Shown here one piece after another: positions 47,065 through 56,783 of a DNA stretch of 64,000 bases. The stretch spans positions 3,578,501 to 3,642,500 of the forward strand of contig NZ_WHLY01000002.1 in assembly GCF_009296315.1 (NCBI RefSeq). The letters are read 5' to 3'. The translations under genes were made by a program, and so were the position numbers. Below the pieces are notes generated by a model that was given only the letters and a program-made list of their open reading frames with translations, had not been told where the DNA came from and searched no databases. Position 1 is the stretch's first letter. Every line of letters starts with the position of its first letter. The stretch is from Salmonirosea aquatica. Its GTDB lineage: Bacteria; Bacteroidota; Bacteroidia; Cytophagales; Spirosomataceae.

Positions 47065-49437
47065 TTATTCAGATATTGAAGGAGGTGCATCCTGCGGACG
47101 GGTACCCCAGCTCTTGTTGGGAGTGGTACCCATTTGTAAAGTCAGCGTTCCCCCTTGGGCTACTGTTTCGTGCCACATCCAGGGGCGGTCGAGGGCGCTG
47201 CCATTTAGCTTAGCCGATTGAATGTACCTTCCTGTGCCCTGCGTTTGGATGGTAAAGGTTTTGCCCGGATAGTAGCGGGCGTTGAGATGAATGGTGATTT
47301 TAGAAAATAACGGACTCGATATTTCGTAGAACGGCTTCCCGGAGGTACCCCCGTTGGTCGAGAAAAGGCCCGTTTTCAGCAACACCGCCAACGATCCCAT
47401 CAGGCCCTGATCTTCGTCGCCGCTGTATCCTTCCTGGGGCGAAATACCGCTGTATACTTTGTCGATAATTTGCCGGGTCCAGTGCTGAGTAAGCCAGGGA
47501 GCGCCCACGTAGTTGAACAACCAGGGTGTTTCCATGCAGGGCTGATTGCCGTAATTGATGTACACACGCCGCAGTTCTTCCAGGGTTTCCTGGTCGTGCG
47601 ATTTGCCGGAAACAAAATCATGCTTTTCCGCTTTTTCAAAGGAATCGTTTAGTTTGGCAACAAGCGCCTCGCGCCCTCCCATCAGATTTGCCAAACCTTT
47701 GACATCATGCGGTACAAACCAGGTGTACTGCGCGGCGTTACCTTCCTCCCAGCCGTGATCGTAGCGCAGAATGTCCACCGGCTCGGTCCACTTTCCGGTC
47801 GTGTCGCGCACCCACATCCAGCCCAGTTCGGGATGCCAGATATTTTTATAGTTTTCGGCCCTTTTTGTGAAGAGTGCGTAATCGTCCTTTTTACCGAGTT
47901 GGTGGGCCAGTTGTCCGAGCGCGAAATCCTGGTAGGCATATTCCAGCGTTTGGGCCGAGCCGTCCTGATGGCCACCATACCGACGCTTGTACAGCGGATG
48001 GGGTACGTAGCCCCGCTCCATGTAGGCTTCGATACCTCCGCCCTTGAAGGTGTTGTGTTCGTAACCGGCTTTGCTCATCATGCCACCCGGAAAATGATTT
48101 TTGCGCATGCCCTCGTAGGCTTTGTCGATGTCGAAGCCGCGAATGCCTTTCAGCCAGGCACTCACAATAAAGGGCGTGGAGGAAGCACCCGTCATGACGT
48201 ACGTATAGTTACCCCCGGAAGGGCCACGCGGAATCAGTCCGCCGTCGTCGTACATCAGCAGCATGGAGTTGACGAAAGACTCGGATACTTCGGGGTACAC
48301 CAAATGCCACAGGATATTGAGCGACCATTGGGCCCCCCAGAAGGAATCGGAATTGTGGTGGTTGAATTTAGGTTTGCCGTCGGGGCCGAGCGGAATCTGC
48401 CCGATGCGTCGCTCCGGGCCGGTCATGTCGAGGTACTTACCGTTGACATCGCTCACGATGCGCCTTCCTTGGAGGGCATGCCAGAGATCGGTATAGAAAC
48501 GCCTTTGCTCGGTTAAAGTACCTCCTTCGATTTCCATGCGTCCCAGCCAATTATTCCAGTCGGCGCGGGCTTCGGTGCGGACTCTGTCAAAGTTCCAGTG
48601 AGGTAGCTCGGTGGTCAGGTTGAGGCGGGCCTGCTCGGTGCTTACGTACGAAATAGCCACCTTCATTTGGCGGACTTCGCCTTTTTTGGTCGGAAAGCTG
48701 ACGTAAGCTCCGGTTTTCTCGCCTTCGATTTTATCTTCAACTGTAACGAGCTTACCCTCCTTCCAGCCGCCGAATTTTTCAAAGGGTTTATCAAAAACTG
48801 CCACAAAGTATACCGTGAAAGGTTTGGGACGGCGGGAGGTAGGAGCCATCACGGTATAGCCTTCCAGCTCGGTGGTACTTACTTTGTGAATAGTGCCTTT
48901 CTGCTGCTCCGAGTTGCCCAGTATCGTTGCAAAGTCAAACAGAATATGGCTTTGATCCGCCTGCGGGTAGGTGTACTTATGAAAACCCACGCGGGTGGTG
49001 GCCGTCAGTTCGGCGGTAATTTGATAGTCGTCCAGAACTACCTTGTGGTACCCGGCTTTCGCGAGTTCGGTTTTGTGCGAATAGCGCGAGCCGTAGGCAT
49101 CCGGGCCGAGGTGCCCCCTGAAGGTACCCGTAGTAGGCAGCACCGGAATGCCCGACATCTGCCAGGCGTGCACGTGGCTGAAACATTTGATGGAATCTTG
49201 GTTGTAGCGGTAGCCCGAGTTCCAGGCACCGTTCAGGGCCATGTCGGGGCTGAGGTTGACCATGCCAAACGGCCGGGTGGCTGAGCTGAAAAAGAACCAG
49301 CGCGAATTGGCCGAATCTACCAATGGTTCCACCAGATCGACGGGATCAGTTTTGGCGGGGACGGGTTTTTCACGAAAAGAAGAGGAAGCTACCAGCAGTC
49401 CGGCGAGCGCAAGTACGTAGGCTTTTTTGTAAAGCAT
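47065..49437 (-). CDS. GH92 family glycoside hydrolase (alpha-mannosidase)
   Basis: 790 residues with a signal peptide (YVLALAGLLVASSSF). GH92 hallmarks: VEPLVDSANSRWFFFSSATRPFG and FSHVHAWQMSG in the N-terminal sandwich, HHNSDSFWGAQW in the centre, EEGNAAQYTWFVPHD (about 570-585) and SGDEDQGLMGS (about 675-685) in the catalytic domain, where the family has its acid and base. GH92 enzymes are calcium-dependent exo-acting alpha-mannosidases. The presence of one in a sulfatase/lyase locus suggests mannose side groups on the target polymer. A terminator separates it from the preceding SusD gene. Confidence 0.93.
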   Translation of the reverse strand: MLYKKAYVLALAGLLVASSSFREKPVPAKTDPVDLVEPLVDSANSRWFFFSSATRPFGMVNLSPDMALNGAWNSGYRYNQDSIKCFSHVHAWQMSGIPVLPTTGTFRGHLGPDAYGSRYSHKTELAKAGYHKVVLDDYQITAELTATTRVGFHKYTYPQADQSHILFDFATILGNSEQQKGTIHKVSTTELEGYTVMAPTSRRPKPFTVYFVAVFDKPFEKFGGWKEGKLVTVEDKIEGEKTGAYVSFPTKKGEVRQMKVAISYVSTEQARLNLTTELPHWNFDRVRTEARADWNNWLGRMEIEGGTLTEQRRFYTDLWHALQGRRIVSDVNGKYLDMTGPERRIGQIPLGPDGKPKFNHHNSDSFWGAQWSLNILWHLVYPEVSESFVNSMLLMYDDGGLIPRGPSGGNYTYVMTGASSTPFIVSAWLKGIRGFDIDKAYEGMRKNHFPGGMMSKAGYEHNTFKGGGIEAYMERGYVPHPLYKRRYGGHQDGSAQTLEYAYQDFALGQLAHQLGKKDDYALFTKRAENYKNIWHPELGWMWVRDTTGKWTEPVDILRYDHGWEEGNAAQYTWFVPHDVKGLANLMGGREALVAKLNDSFEKAEKHDFVSGKSHDQETLEELRRVYINYGNQPCMETPWLFNYVGAPWLTQHWTRQIIDKVYSGISPQEGYSGDEDQGLMGSLAVLLKTGLFSTNGGTSGKPFYEISSPLFSKITIHLNARYYPGKTFTIQTQGTGRYIQSAKLNGSALDRPWMWHETVAQGGTLTLQMGTTPNKSWGTRPQDAPPSISE

Positions 49438-49470
49438 TGGTAAAAAGTCAGGTTATAAAACGCCAAGATA

Positions 49471-49507
49471 AAAAAAGGTCTGCCCTTTGAAAAAAAGCAG
49501 ACCTTTT
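49471..49507 (-). terminator. Intrinsic terminator after susD
   Basis: Perfect 11-bp stem (49497-49507 with 49473-49483, core GCAGACC/GGTCTGC) and a 13-base loop; on the minus strand it is followed by a run of T (A-run at 49471-49476 on the plus strand). It starts 12 bases after the SusD stop codon, thereby ending the SusCD transcript before GH92. Confidence 0.8.
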
Positions 49508-49519
49508 GGTTGACGTGGG

Positions 49520-51379
49520 TTAATAGCCCGGATTTTGGCTCATTTTAGGAAAAGACAAATCAATTTCGCTCTGGGGAATGGGGCGTAAGTAATGTATATC
49601 CGAAATCGACTGACCGGTTTTCCAGGGATTATATTTCTTGACCCGCTCCACCAGTTTGCCGGTTCTTTTCAAATCAAACCAACGGCTGTATTCTCCCATG
49701 AATTCACGGGCTTTTTCGTCCAGAATCATATCAATGGTAACATTACCCGGCGTAGCGCGGTACGAAGTCGTGGCCAAAGAAGTCTGATCTTCGGGTGCCG
49801 CGGCCCGCAGCGGGTCGGCGCCTTTCTTGGCACCCAGCGCGCGGTCGAGCACGCGGTTGTAATACACATCGGCGCTACCTAGCTTGCCGCCTTTGGCACC
49901 TTTCACGATGGCCTCGGCGGCAATCAGGTAGGCTTCGGCCGAGCGGAAGACGATTTCATTGAAAGTACCAAAGGCATCGCCGTAAGGAATGCCGGGCTGC
50001 CAGAATTTCCACATCATGGGCTGGGAAACTTGAAAGCCGGAGTTGATGATGGGGTACCCTCCGCCAAATTCATTGGTATTGACCACAGCGTACTTTTTGG
50101 TTCCGCCCAAATCCACCCCGCGCTGCGCCAGGGTAGTTGCCGGACTATTCCACGGACGGCAGTACAGCACGGTATCGCCCTGCGCAATGTTGATCGTCAG
50201 GCTCGGGTTGGTGATCGGGAGCGGTTTGAAATTGTTGACCGCCTGCAAAGCGTACCCTACCTCCACAAAATTATGATCGTAGCGCAGGTCGATAGCAGGA
50301 TCGAACATCCGGTAAATAGCCGCCGTGGGGTTATGCACGCTCAGGCAGCGGTTATAGTCGGGCGTCCGGCCCTTGGTACCGGGCAAGCCTTCGCCGCTCG
50401 CTCCGAATTTGGAGTGCAGGTCATTCCCTCCCGCGGCATCCTGCGTAAAGGCGGGATCCGTTTTGTTGGTAAGTACGTCTGAATTGTACTGCACCGAAAA
50501 TACGATTTCCGCATTTTTATCATTCTGCGCGCCCGTGTACTGTTTCAGAGGATTTTCAGACCGCTTGGGAAACAAATCGTTGTAGTTGGCGGCCAACGGA
50601 TAGGCATCGATGATTTTGTCAGCGTATTGCAGCGCCATGTCAAAATCAGCGTTTGAGCCGCCCAGGGCATTATTAAAGTTCCAGCCGCGGGTAAGGTACA
50701 CGCGGGCCAGCAGAAACTGAGCGGCACCCTTCGTAACCCGACCGTAGTTGGTGGCCGTTACCGGAAGTTTGGTTTCGCATTCCGTCAGGTCGGTAATGAT
50801 CTGCTTATATACCGTGGCCGAAGGTACCCTGGGAAAATCCTTGCCGGGGCTGGTGACTTCCTCCAAAGGCATGGGGATATCGCCCCAATGCTGCACGGCA
50901 TAGAACATGCTCAACGCCCGCAGGAATTTGGCTTCCGACACCCGGGCATCTTTAAGCGCCGCCGCCATGGTCGTAATCCCCGGAGCACGGGAAATGACCG
51001 TGTTGGTCCGGGCTATTTCGGCGTACAGTTGTTGCCACAGGCTTTGTAATTCACCCAGGCCGGCGTTGAACCGGGCATCGTATACATCGTATACACCGGG
51101 CTGGGTGATGGTACCGTTGGCCGCGGGATTCCAGCCGGTTTGGGAAGCAAATATATCGGTACCATTCAGCACCAGCACCCTGTTCTGATGGATGTTGCGC
51201 AGCAGCGGGTAGCACGACTTCACGAGATCTTCAAAACCCGCTTCGGTTTTGTAGTAAGAATCGGTAGTCAGGGTTGAAACCGGTTTTTCGACCAGAAAAT
51301 CATCTTTACAGCTGGTTTGAACGAAAACGAGAAGAGCGGCTATCCAGAAACTATGGGGCTTGAATACTATCTTTTTCAT
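49520..51379 (-). CDS. SusD/RagB family outer-membrane glycan-binding lipoprotein
   Basis: 619 residues. Lipoprotein signal with lipobox region LLVFVQTSC (Cys about 24), then KDDFLVEKPVSTLTTDSYYKT, the usual SusD opening. TPR-like helical core (AKFLRALSMFYAVQHWGDIP, YLTRGWNFNN) and the C-terminal EKAREFMGEYSRWFDLKRTG and YNPW...YLRPIPQSEIDLSF-type ending are all typical. It binds the glycan at the cell surface as a lid over the SusC channel. It starts 18 bases after the true end of SusC and is followed by a strong terminator. Symbol withheld because the substrate differs from starch. Confidence 0.94.
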   Translation of the reverse strand: MKKIVFKPHSFWIAALLVFVQTSCKDDFLVEKPVSTLTTDSYYKTEAGFEDLVKSCYPLLRNIHQNRVLVLNGTDIFASQTGWNPAANGTITQPGVYDVYDARFNAGLGELQSLWQQLYAEIARTNTVISRAPGITTMAAALKDARVSEAKFLRALSMFYAVQHWGDIPMPLEEVTSPGKDFPRVPSATVYKQIITDLTECETKLPVTATNYGRVTKGAAQFLLARVYLTRGWNFNNALGGSNADFDMALQYADKIIDAYPLAANYNDLFPKRSENPLKQYTGAQNDKNAEIVFSVQYNSDVLTNKTDPAFTQDAAGGNDLHSKFGASGEGLPGTKGRTPDYNRCLSVHNPTAAIYRMFDPAIDLRYDHNFVEVGYALQAVNNFKPLPITNPSLTINIAQGDTVLYCRPWNSPATTLAQRGVDLGGTKKYAVVNTNEFGGGYPIINSGFQVSQPMMWKFWQPGIPYGDAFGTFNEIVFRSAEAYLIAAEAIVKGAKGGKLGSADVYYNRVLDRALGAKKGADPLRAAAPEDQTSLATTSYRATPGNVTIDMILDEKAREFMGEYSRWFDLKRTGKLVERVKKYNPWKTGQSISDIHYLRPIPQSEIDLSFPKMSQNPGY

Positions 51380-51397
51380 AGGGATCAGTTTAATATT

Positions 51398-54300
51398 TTA
51401 GAAACTAATGTTGACTCCGAGCGTAACCGTCATAGAGGGTACATCGTCCTGATAGATATTGGAGTTGAACTCGGGATCGAAGCCTGTGTACTTGGTCAGG
51501 ATAACGGGATTTATGACCTGGGCGTAAACCCGGGCCGCCGATAATTTCCATTTATCCATTAACCCCGGGGCAAAGTATAGCCCATGGTCACATCCGACAG
51601 ACGCAGAAAGCTGGCATCCTGATAGTTGATGGCATTGCGGTAGGGATTGGAAGCCACTACCCCAAAGTAGGTGTTGGAAGGGTTGTCGCTGCGCCAGTAA
51701 TCCAGCTCGGCCAGTTTGTTGTAGCGGGTACCACCGATCTCTCCGAAGGTACCCGACAACGTACCGTTATAGTACTGCGTGCCGTTGCGGTAGTAGAGCA
51801 AAAACGAAAGGTCGAAGTTCTTGTACTTCAACCGATTGGTCAACCCGACCAGAAAATTGGGTAGTTGCGATCCCAAAACTACCCGGTCGTCGATGGCATC
51901 GGTCGACGAAATGACTCCGTCGTTGTTCTGATCAACTACCTTCACCGAGCCGGGTACCTGCTTGTACTTGGTGGCCAGGTCTTTCTCGGAAGTCTGCCAG
52001 ATACCGTCGAACTCATAGTCGAAGTTGGACTTCACCGGGTACCCTACGAATAGTTTATTGCCCTTGTCCACCGTCTGCCCGTCGCCGTAAAGTTCCAGAA
52101 TTTTGTTCCGGTTGCGGGTAAAAGTCAGGGAAGTATTCCAGCTGAATGCGTTGGTAGAAACATTGACGGTATTCAGCGAAAGCTCGATACCCTTGTTTTC
52201 AATTTGACCTACGTTGGACGTAACCTGGGAAAAGCCGGAGGCCGTGGGTAGTTTCTGGTTCAGAATCAGGTCGACCGTTTTCCGGTTGTAAACTTCAATG
52301 GAACTGGAAAGTCGGTTATTAAAAAATCCGAAGTCCAGACCGAAATTCAGCTCCTTACTCCGCTCCCAGCGTAAATCCTTGTTGGCCAGGTTGGCCGGAG
52401 CAAACCCGTAGGCCGCTGTGCCGTCGAAGTCGTAGCCGGTGTTGAGCAGCCCCGCTTGTGTACTGTACGGATTGACACCTGCGTTACCTACCTGCCCGTA
52501 GCTTACGCGCAGTTTGAGGTTCGAAAACAAATTCAGATCATTGATAAAGGGCTCCTCGATCAGTCGCCAGGCAAAAGCCACCGATGGGAAAAACGCCCAC
52601 TTGTTGCCTTCGGATAGCTGCGAAGCACCGTCGGAGCGGCCCGTCAGCGTGAGCAGGTACCTGTCTTTGAAGGAGTAGTTCAACCGGCCCATGAACGACA
52701 GGATCGAACGCTCCACCAGCGAACTCGAAACGCCATTAATCGTCCCGGTGTTCAGCGCGTACCAGTCCGAATCGTAGGGCAGATCGATTACCGCAACCTG
52801 ATACGCTTCATTGCGCTGATAGAACGCGCTCTGCAATCCGGTAAAATGTACCTTGTGGGCGCCGGTACCTACCTCGTAGTTCAGGATATTATCCAGCGTG
52901 TAGCTGCCCAGAGTGCTGTTATCGTACTGTGCCCGGGGTTTTTTGCCAATCTGAGACTTGGTCCAGGTACCCCGGAAATCACCCACCCGTTCGGTGTTGT
53001 AAATGGCCGATAAAGACGAGCGGATACTGAGGCCTTTGATCGGCATGTACTCCACGTAGGTGTTGCTCATGATGGTCGAGGCCGTGGTTTGCAGCTTGGA
53101 GTACTCCGGCTTAATGTCCGACAATGGGTTAGGTACCTGCTTGTCGTTGATGCCCATCCAGAAAGCATAACCATCGATATCAAAGTCGGAGTTCTCGGAA
53201 GGATTGGCCAGGTCATCGAAATATACCGTTCCGGTGGGGCGGGCCCGGTAAGCATTCCGCAGCGACTCGCGCGAGCCCAGATTCTGATTCGAGTAGGTCA
53301 AATACGCCGTAAAACCTACCTTAAAGTGTTCGCCCAGCTTGCTATCCAGCCCGGCGTTGAGATTGTACCGCTTGTAGCCGGTGTACTTTACGTTGCCGTC
53401 TTCGTTCAGAAAACCACCCGAAAATCGGTAGGTAGTTTTTTCGGTACCGCCCGTCACGCTGATGTTCTGACTCGTCTGCACACCGGGATCGGTAATCAGG
53501 TCGGCCCAATCGGCGGTTTTGCCGGCTTCAATATTAGCCAGTTCGGCGGCGGTAAAGGTAGCTCCGGTCAGGCCTTCGAGCAGACGATCCGTGTAGGTCA
53601 CCTTGTAAAACTGCTCGCTGGTCATCAGCTTGGGAATATGCGAGGGAATTTTCACGCCCACGTAGCTGTCGTAGCTGATCCTCGGCTTACCCGAAAGTCC
53701 TTTTTTAGTGGTAATGATAATGACCCCATTGGCTCCCCGCGACCCATAGATGGCCGTCGAAGAGGCATCTTTCAGGATATCCATCGACTGGATATCGTTG
53801 GGATTCAGGTTATTGATATTGCCGCCCATTAGCCCGTCGATCACCACGAGCGGCTCGGTGGAGTTGTTGATGGTGTTTTCGCCCCGAATGGTAATGCTGT
53901 ACCCTACACCGGGCCGGTTGTTCTGCTTGGTGACGGTCAGGCCGGCTACCTGTCCCTGCAAAGCTTTGGAGGCCATCACCGGATTAGCCCGTACGATGTC
54001 GCGCGTCTGAATAGATCCCACGGCTCCGGTCAGGTCGCTTTTTTCTACGGTACCATACCCTACTACCACCACCTCGTTGAGCGCATTTTCGTCGGGTGCC
54101 ATCTGGATGGAAACCGTAATTTGGCTACCTACGGTAATCTCCTGTCTGGCGTACCCCACAAAACTGAACACGAGTACGGCCTGATCGTTGGGTACGTCTA
54201 CTTCAAAGGCCCCATTGGCATCGGTACTGGTTCCACGCTGCGTGTTTTTGACCACCACGCTCACACCCGGCAGAGGGGCATTTTTTTCGTCGACTACCGT

Positions 54301-54729
54301 GCCCTGTACCATGCGTTTCGGGGCAATAGCCTCAATGGGAAGGGTAGGGGTACTGTTGGATTGGGCGTTTTTACGTTTCAACAGAATCCTCCGGTTCACT
54401 ACTTCGTACGATACCTGCATGGGCGTAAGTACGGTATTGAGTATGTTGTAGAGGGATTCATCCTCGAATTTCAGGGTAAAGCGCTGACCGGAGGGTAATA
54501 TCTGGGGATTGTACATGAATCGCACGTCCGTTACCTTTTCGATCTTGTCCAGGATCTGAACAATTCCCAGGTTGTTAAGCTGGAGCGTAACGCGTTGTTC
54601 GAGCACTTGTTGGGCCGTGACCTCATGCGCCTGGGTGAGGCTCACGAAGCACAGGGCCAGGATCGCTTGATACAGACTGATGCGCATGATTTTCTGTAAA
54701 GCTTGGTGATTGTGTAGGCGTTTTGACAT
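51398..54729 (-). CDS. SusC/RagA family TonB-linked outer-membrane protein, frame broken near the C-terminus
   Basis: The open frame from 54729 runs 1056 codons to a stop at 51559-51561: signal peptide, STN domain (RVTLQLNNLGIVQILDKI), carboxypeptidase-like repeat (VQGTVVDEKNAPLPGVSV), plug (LNEVVVVGYGTVEKSDLTGA, GANGVIIITTKKG) and barrel. It ends at VTMGYTLPRG, too early for the family. Adding one G to the GGGG run (51563-51566) continues the frame for 54 residues, with AQVINPVILTKYTGFDPEFN and the aromatic last residue of TLGVNISF, to a stop at 51398-51400. That is the expected SusC end, giving about 1110 residues. Without the last strand the barrel would probably not be inserted. Sequencing error or true mutation cannot be told apart here. 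Confidence 0.9.
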
Positions 54730-54761
54730 AATTTTACGGTTTGTCAGGTGAAAAATTTGGC

Positions 54762-54792
54762 AAAAAACTCCTGAATCCGCTCAGGCGGAGTT
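54762..54792 (-). terminator. Terminator-like hairpin between the anti-sigma gene and susC
   Basis: On the minus strand AACTCC (54792-54787) pairs with GGAGTT (54771-54766), with an inner CCGC/GCGG pair, followed by a T-run (54767-54762). It lies 33 bases before the susC start codon. It would end transcripts from the anti-sigma gene or attenuate read-through into susC. Confidence 0.5.
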
Positions 54793-54942
54793 GCGTCGTC
54801 AGAATTCGCTTTTGGGAGTGTTCTCGGAAGTCAGCGATGTTGGCGCATGGCTGGCTTCCTTTTTTATAGAGGCTTCATTTCTGTCAATCGGAGGGTCATT
54901 CATAGGCAAATGTTTATAGTGAGGGAAAGTGGTTAGGCAACG

Positions 54943-56046
54943 TTAGCACCCTCGGCTTTTGATCAGGATCTGCCCATTGACCTGCTCGTAGGAGGCATTG
55001 AGCGTTCGGGTGATTAAGTCTAGTTTTTCAAAGAGGGTTTCGTCGGTGAATGACCCGGTCAGGTAGCAATTCCGCATGACGTCTTCGTCAAAAACCAGTT
55101 CGATGCCGTAGGCTTTTTCGAGTGTTTCGAATACTTCCTTGATGGGGGTACCTTTGAAGATAAAGTTCGGCTGTTTCTCGGCTGCGGTGAGCAGCTCGGG
55201 AGTTTCCACCAGGCTGCGCGCAAAGTGGTTGTCCCGGACTCTGAAAACCATTTGCTGGTTTGGGGTTAATACCAGCTCATTGGTCGGGGTAGGTACTGCG
55301 GTCGTCTTTCCGTCCAGATTAGTGTACACCGCTACGCGTCCCGTTTTTACCAGTACCTGAATCTGATCCTCTCCCGGATTGGCTTTTACGGTAAAACTCG
55401 TTCCCAGTACCTTCGTTACCAACTGTTCAGCAAACACCAGGAAAGGTCTTTCGGGATTTTTAGCTACATCAAAAAACGCTTCTCCCGACAGGTACACTTC
55501 CCGCTGCGCACCACTGAATTCGGGTTCGTAGCTGAGCTTTGCGCCCGGCTGTAAGACAACGGTACTCCCATCGGGTAAGGTCAGGCGCTGGACCGATGGT
55601 GCATCATTGACAATCTCAGTCAGGGCTACAGGAGAATGGTCGATCAGGACTTCATACGTAAGTGGAGCCGAAACGGGCTGAATATTTCGCGATAGCCACC
55701 ACCCCAGGCTCACCAACCCCAGCAGTACCCCGGCAGCTGACAGCCATCGGGCGGTACTTCCCAGCCGATGGCTTTTTACGCGCGACCGGGTAGTGGGTAG
55801 TTCGTCGAGCCGTTCGGCCATTCGATGCATTTCGTGGCTGATTTCCGTTTCGGTAATCTGGTCGAACGACTCGAGTACGGCTTCCAGGAGTTTCACGGCA
55901 CTATTGATATCCTTTTTCTTATCCGGGTTTTGGGCCATCCATTCTGTCCAGAACCGGGTATCTTCCTCCCGGCCTTTCAGCTGCCAGTTCCGGAATGAGG
56001 GATCGGTGGCAAACTCTTCGGGACTGAAATTTCTATAATCGAGCAT
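54943..56046 (-). CDS. FecR family anti-sigma factor (DUF4974)
   Basis: 367 residues. Cytosolic N-terminal anti-sigma part (FSPEEFATDPSFRNWQL), one membrane segment (WLSAAGVLLGLVSLGWWL, about 105-122), periplasmic FecR domain (RLTLPDGSTVVLQPGAKLSY, GEAFFDVAKNPERPFLV, VLGTSFTV) and a C-terminal DUF4974/STN-like domain (EVFETLEKAYGIELVFDE, LITRTLNASYEQVNGQI). It holds the sigma factor inactive and releases it when the TonB-dependent receptor downstream signals that substrate is present. Directly downstream of the sigma gene and upstream of SusC, the usual order in Bacteroidota. Confidence 0.93.
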   Translation of the reverse strand: MLDYRNFSPEEFATDPSFRNWQLKGREEDTRFWTEWMAQNPDKKKDINSAVKLLEAVLESFDQITETEISHEMHRMAERLDELPTTRSRVKSHRLGSTARWLSAAGVLLGLVSLGWWLSRNIQPVSAPLTYEVLIDHSPVALTEIVNDAPSVQRLTLPDGSTVVLQPGAKLSYEPEFSGAQREVYLSGEAFFDVAKNPERPFLVFAEQLVTKVLGTSFTVKANPGEDQIQVLVKTGRVAVYTNLDGKTTAVPTPTNELVLTPNQQMVFRVRDNHFARSLVETPELLTAAEKQPNFIFKGTPIKEVFETLEKAYGIELVFDEDVMRNCYLTGSFTDETLFEKLDLITRTLNASYEQVNGQILIKSRGC

Positions 56047-56174
56047 AGAAAAAATTGGACTACGTTTTCATAGGGAAAGATGTAGAAGCCGCTTTCCAAT
56101 ACTCCTTATTGGAAAAGTTTTTATCAAAAAAAGATATGGATGCTAGTAAGTATCTGAAAATCATAAGATTACTA

Positions 56175-56783
56175 TCAGACCAAGTCGCAGAACATCGCGG
56201 TCAGCAGAAGAAAGACCTGATCGAAAGTAACGCGCAGGTGCAGAATGGCTTTGTGAAGCAGGTTCGCGACCGATTGCCGGTTTACCTGCATCAGATCGGC
56301 AATCTGTTCGTTGTCGAGGCCCTGGTAGAATTTTAAAAAAATGACCTCTTTTTGCCGTCGGGGTAGGGTGGCAATGGCCTTACTGATCTTCTGGTTTTTC
56401 TCAGAGACGGCTTCCTGGAAAATCAGTGCGTTTTCAATCGTAAACTCGTCGGCCCGGTCGTGTATTTCCTGATCGATGGCCACGGGTCCAAATGGATTTC
56501 CCCGAAAGGATTGGAACAGATTGTTGCGGATCGACCGTAGCAGGTATACGGTCAGGTACTGAATACGGAGGGTTTCCCGCTTTTCCCAAAGATGGATGAA
56601 GAGATCCTGCAGGGTATCTTTGATAAGCTCGCGGTCCGAAGTAAAGGTAGCCCCATAGTTGAAAAGTACCTTGTAGTGGGCTTCCACCAGCTGGCAAAAA
56701 GCCTCCTTATCCCCCGCAACCGAACGTTGCCACAGGATCACGAAACGCTCGTTCTCATCGGGTCGGATGTAGTTTTTTCTCAA
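56175..56783 (-). CDS. RNA polymerase sigma-70 factor, ECF subfamily
   Basis: 202 residues. Region 2: FCQLVEAHYKVLFNYGATFTSD then DTLQDLFIHLWEKRETL (core binding and -10 recognition, about 28-85); region 4: IATLPRRQKEVIFLKFYQGLDNEQIADLMQVNRQSVANLL (helix-turn-helix, about 140-185). No other domain. It should transcribe the polysaccharide locus when freed from the FecR partner 128 bases downstream. First gene of the locus. Confidence 0.93.
   Translation of the reverse strand: MRKNYIRPDENERFVILWQRSVAGDKEAFCQLVEAHYKVLFNYGATFTSDRELIKDTLQDLFIHLWEKRETLRIQYLTVYLLRSIRNNLFQSFRGNPFGPVAIDQEIHDRADEFTIENALIFQEAVSEKNQKISKAIATLPRRQKEVIFLKFYQGLDNEQIADLMQVNRQSVANLLHKAILHLRVTFDQVFLLLTAMFCDLV

Noticed and set aside
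47707-48516. Plus-strand ORF of 269 codons opposite GH92
   Set aside because: Shadow frame; the minus strand carries clear GH92 motifs.
54799-54903. A 34-codon minus-strand ORF between the anti-sigma gene and SusC
   Set aside because: Low-complexity, polar sequence with no recognisable features; it ends close to a terminator-like hairpin and is probably chance.
56055-56336. Plus-strand ORF of 93 codons over the sigma-factor 3' end
   Set aside because: Most of it is antisense to the well-supported sigma factor gene; the free part is short and unremarkable.
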